Below, in pieces: positions 15,371 through 17,699 of a stretch of DNA of 17,699 nucleotides. Numbering within the stretch: the stretch's first letter is position 1; every line of letters starts with the position of its first letter. The position numbers and the translations under genes were made by a program. The notes under the pieces were generated by a model, which saw nothing but the letters and a program-made list of their open reading frames with translations, searched no databases and was not told the DNA's origin. This stretch comes from Anaerolineales bacterium UBA5069 (lineage in GTDB: Bacteria > Chloroflexota > Anaerolineae > Caldilineales > Caldilineaceae): positions 41,990 to 59,688 of the forward strand of contig DIAV01000116.1 in assembly GCA_002415895.1 (NCBI GenBank), in the 5' to 3' direction.

Positions 15371-16399
15371 GTGTATACCATTTTGCGGCCAAATGCAGAG
15401 GCCGCGGCGCAGGCTGCAGCACGCCAGCAGGTCCTTACCAAGCCCGCAGGCGCGCTGGGCCGTCTTGAAGCGCTCTCCGTGCGCCTTGCAGCCATGGCGG
15501 GGCGCATGGACTGGCTGCCCAACCGCCGCGCCTGCCTCGTTTTTGCGGGCGACCACGGCATTGCTCGCCAGGGTGTCAGCGCCTACCCGCAAGAGGTGAC
15601 GCAGCAAATGGTGCTGAATTTCCTTGGCGGCGGGGCGGCTGTCAACGTGCTGGCGCGCCAAATGGGCGCGCGTCTTGTGGTGGTGGACGCAGGCGTTGTG
15701 GGTGACCTTGCGCCTGCGCCCGGCCTTGTGATTGGCAAGGTGGCGCGCGGCACGGCTGATTTGAGCCAGGCGGCTGCAATGACCGCGGCCGAGGCCGAGG
15801 CAGCCTTTGCACTGGGTGCGGATGTCATGCAGGTGCAAATTGCCGAAGGGCTTGACATTCTTGCCGTGGGCGAGATGGGGATTGGCAACACCACCAGCGC
15901 CAGTGCAATCGTCGCTGCGATCACAGGCCGCCCGGCAGCGGAAGTGACAGGGCGCGGCACGGGGCTGGATGATGCAGGCCGCCTGCGCAAGGTTGCGCTT
16001 GTGGAGCAGGCGCTGGCGCTCCACGCACCCTGCGCTGTGGAGACACTGCGCAAGGTGGGCGGCTTTGAGATTGGCGCCATGGCGGGCGCGATGACAGCCG
16101 CGGCGGCGGCGCGCATCCCTGTGGTGATTGACGGTTTCATCAGCACGGCGGCAGCGCTGATTGCCGTGCAGCAGAACGAAGGCGTGCGCGATTATTTGGT
16201 GGCGAGCCACCGCAGCGTGGAGCCAGGCCACCGCGCGGCGCTGGAATGGCTGGGGCTGGAGCCGCTGCTGGATTTGGATCTGCGCCTGGGAGAGGGCACA
16301 GGCGCCCTCCTGGCGATGCCTGTGATTGAGGCCGCCATGCGCACGCTGCAGGAGATGGCAACCTTCGCATCTGCCGGTGTGAGCGACCGTGCTGACTGA
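15371..16399 (+). CDS. cobT: nicotinate-nucleotide--dimethylbenzimidazole phosphoribosyltransferase
   Basis: CobT transfers ribose-phosphate from nicotinate mononucleotide to the lower-ligand base, giving the alpha-riboside phosphate used by CobS. The protein is 342 residues, close to the usual 350. Family marks are 'LTKPAGALGRLE' (22-33), 'VFAGDHGIARQGVSAYP' (57-73), 'EMGIGNTTSASAI' (168-180), 'RGTGLDD' (195-201), 'VVIDGFISTAAAL' (251-263), 'SHRSVEPGH' (279-287) and the catalytic-Glu motif 'GEGTGA' (Glu308). GTG 15371 is the start that gives the normal N-terminus, and no strong Shine-Dalgarno sequence is seen. cbiR ends 51 bases upstream, with a palindrome in the gap. cobS starts inside its last 11 bases. 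Confidence 0.96.
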   Translation: MYTILRPNAEAAAQAAARQQVLTKPAGALGRLEALSVRLAAMAGRMDWLPNRRACLVFAGDHGIARQGVSAYPQEVTQQMVLNFLGGGAAVNVLARQMGARLVVVDAGVVGDLAPAPGLVIGKVARGTADLSQAAAMTAAEAEAAFALGADVMQVQIAEGLDILAVGEMGIGNTTSASAIVAAITGRPAAEVTGRGTGLDDAGRLRKVALVEQALALHAPCAVETLRKVGGFEIGAMAGAMTAAAAARIPVVIDGFISTAAALIAVQQNEGVRDYLVASHRSVEPGHRAALEWLGLEPLLDLDLRLGEGTGALLAMPVIEAAMRTLQEMATFASAGVSDRAD

Positions 16400-17129
16400 C
16401 TTCATGCGCGCTGTGGGGCTGCTCACGGTTGTCCCAGCCTGGCGCGACGCGACAGATCGGCCGCTTGGGCACAGCTTCGCGTGGTATCCGCTTGTGGGCG
16501 GGCTGATTGGCGTTGGGCTGGCGCTCTTGGCGCAGTTGCCCATTGCGCCCAACGTAGGGGCTTTCTTGCTTTTGCTGGCGTGGGTTGCCGTGACGGGCGG
16601 TCTCCACCTTGACGGGTTGGGTGATGCCTGTGATGGCCTGCTTGCCACCGTTGCACCTGCGCGCAGGTTGGAAATTATGAAGGATCCGCGTGCCGGTTCG
16701 TGGGCGGTGCTGGGGATTGGAATGCTGCTGCTGGGCAAATTCGCGGCGCTGAGCACGCTCCATGGCCATGCTGCTGCAACTGCCGTGCTCCTTGTGGCGC
16801 CGGTGGTCGGGCGCTGGGGAATGGTCTTTGCGGCGTATCGCTTTGCACCGGCGCGACCTGGCGGTATGGGCGCACTCTTTCGCACAGGGCTAGGGCGGCG
16901 CGAGTTGACCGTTGCATCGGCCACAGCACTGCTGTGGCTTGCTGCCGCAGCATGGATTGCGCCGCAGGTATGGGTTGCGCTGCTCATCGCGCCGCTGCTG
17001 GTGATTGTGATGGGCGCATGGGCGGCGCGCCGTCTGGGCGGTGGCCTCACGGGGGACACTTACGGGGCGCTCTGCGAGATGATTGAACTTGTTTGTGTGT
17101 TGGGGGTGGCGCTGTGGCCGGTCGCTTGA
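16389..17129 (+). CDS. cobS: adenosylcobinamide-GDP ribazoletransferase (cobalamin synthase)
   Basis: CobS is an integral membrane enzyme that joins adenosylcobinamide-GDP to the alpha-riboside (phosphate), completing the cobamide. This protein is 246 residues, normal for the family. The Asp-rich metal motif 'HLDGLGDACDG' (73-83; Asp75, Asp79, Asp82) and 'KDPRAGSWAVLG' (98-109) are diagnostic. About six hydrophobic segments span the rest, and 'GGGLTGDTYGA' near the end is also conserved. GTG 16389 overlaps the cobT stop by 11 bases, which suggests translational coupling. Confidence 0.96.
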   Translation: MLTDFMRAVGLLTVVPAWRDATDRPLGHSFAWYPLVGGLIGVGLALLAQLPIAPNVGAFLLLLAWVAVTGGLHLDGLGDACDGLLATVAPARRLEIMKDPRAGSWAVLGIGMLLLGKFAALSTLHGHAAATAVLLVAPVVGRWGMVFAAYRFAPARPGGMGALFRTGLGRRELTVASATALLWLAAAAWIAPQVWVALLIAPLLVIVMGAWAARRLGGGLTGDTYGALCEMIELVCVLGVALWPVA

Positions 17130-17665
17130 CATTTGTCTTGGGTGGGGCGCGCAGTGGCAAGAGCACGTGGGCGCAAAGCTGGGCCGAGGCGCAGGCGTGT
17201 CCCGTGCTCTTTGTGGCGACGGCGCAGGCGTTTGACGACGAGATGCAAAGTCGCATCGCGCGCCACCAGGCCGAGCGCCCCGCCACATGGCGCACGCTGG
17301 AGCAGCCCCTGGGCGTGGGCGCGGCGCTGTTGGCGCAACCACCCACGGAAAATGCCGTGGTGGTTGATTGCCTGACCCTGCTCGTTTCCAATGTCCTGCT
17401 GGCGCTGTCGGAGACTGCACATCAGGATGAAGTCAATGGCGCTGTGATGGCCGAGATGGAGTCGTTGCTGGCGGCGCAGCGCAACACGCCGGCGCACTGG
17501 CTGATTGTGAGCAACGAGGTGGGCATGGGGATTGTGCCGCCCACGCGCCTGGGCCGCTTCTATCGTGACGCGCTGGGCTATGCCAACCAGTCTATCGCGC
17601 GCGCCGCCGATGAGGTGCTGCTGCTGGTGGCGGGGCTGCCCTGGCGGCTTAAAAATGACGCATGA
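17114..17665 (+). CDS. cobU: bifunctional adenosylcobinamide kinase / adenosylcobinamide-phosphate guanylyltransferase
   Basis: CobU phosphorylates adenosylcobinamide and then links GMP to it, making the GDP-activated substrate of CobS. This 183-residue protein has the P-loop 'GGARSGKS' (10-17), 'ARHQAERPATW' holding the His that carries GMP in this family (His51), 'VVDCLTLLVSN' (Walker B position), and the closing 'VSNEVGMGIVPPTRLGRFYRDALGYANQ' region. The frame reaches a TTG at 17093, but GTG 17114 is preferred because a G-rich Shine-Dalgarno-like stretch (17102-17109) precedes it and the P-loop then has its usual position. It overlaps cobS by 16 bases. When CbiR makes cobinamide phosphate, only the guanylyltransferase step is needed; the kinase step would serve scavenged cobinamide. 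Confidence 0.95.
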   Translation: MAGRLTFVLGGARSGKSTWAQSWAEAQACPVLFVATAQAFDDEMQSRIARHQAERPATWRTLEQPLGVGAALLAQPPTENAVVVDCLTLLVSNVLLALSETAHQDEVNGAVMAEMESLLAAQRNTPAHWLIVSNEVGMGIVPPTRLGRFYRDALGYANQSIARAADEVLLLVAGLPWRLKNDA

Positions 17666-17687
17666 CGTTTGACCTGTCATGCGTCAT
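17655..17687. terminator. 12-bp perfect stem-loop spanning the cobU stop codon
   Basis: ATGACGCATGAC (17655-17666) pairs perfectly with GTCATGCGTCAT (17676-17687) across a 9-base loop. The cobU stop codon (17663-17665) lies inside the left arm. No U-tract follows before the window ends, so it may be a U-less terminator, a 3'-end stabiliser, or part of a repeat that continues beyond the window. Confidence 0.5.
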
Positions 17688-17699
17688 GCGTGACTCTTC

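Noticed and set aside
14549..17059. An 836-codon open frame on the minus strand opposite cbiR, cobT and cobS
   Set aside because: It is antisense to three well-supported genes, has no recognisable domain, and its composition is that expected opposite GC-rich coding sequence.

Overview
The window is high-GC, densely packed bacterial chromosome. I infer a member of the Chloroflexota (Anaerolineae/Caldilineae-like). The grounds are a secreted-type protein with a 'HIFLPWVAG' segment like the 'YLPLV' tails of secreted proteins in that phylum, a cobamide-remodelling enzyme of CbiR type, a Ycf46-type AAA ATPase, and LCP and propeller proteins of the kind found there. No protein was searched against a database, so the taxon is an inference. 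No prophage, IS element or CRISPR array is visible.

Layout: (1) 1-720, the 3' part of an exported protein, converging on an alpha/beta hydrolase (732-1712, minus). (2) 1802-6205, minus strand: an LCP-LytR_C cell-wall ligase and a 904-residue membrane protein that has a degenerate PP2C-like cytoplasmic domain, one membrane helix and an external propeller-like domain. (3) 6336-9338, a compact minus-strand operon: CaCA-type cation exchanger, YigZ/IMPACT protein, and a membrane-anchored protein resembling the chelatase superfamily. (4) 9456-12374, plus strand: an unrecognised 440-residue protein and a Ycf46-like AAA ATPase. (5) 12520-14029, an RNA region: a strong promoter, an enlarged RNase P RNA, then tRNA-Leu, Ala, Gly, Phe, Gln and His with an internal and a final terminator. 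(6) 14096-14392, a small TM2-domain membrane protein (minus). (7) 14558-17665, plus strand: cbiR, cobT, cobS and cobU, a cobamide salvage and remodelling operon with overlapping genes at its 3' end.

How the genes work together: CbiR would cut the nucleotide loop of scavenged cobamides to give cobinamide phosphate. CobU would activate it with GTP, CobT would activate the preferred lower ligand base, and CobS would join the two. The RNA block supplies RNase P next to several of its own substrates. The LCP protein and the pseudophosphatase-propeller protein probably both act at the cell envelope.

Two patterns cut across the genes. Several promoters have -10 boxes only 6-9 bases before the ATG, which suggests leaderless mRNAs. 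Several long inverted repeats lie between genes, one of them a perfect 20-bp-arm hairpin.
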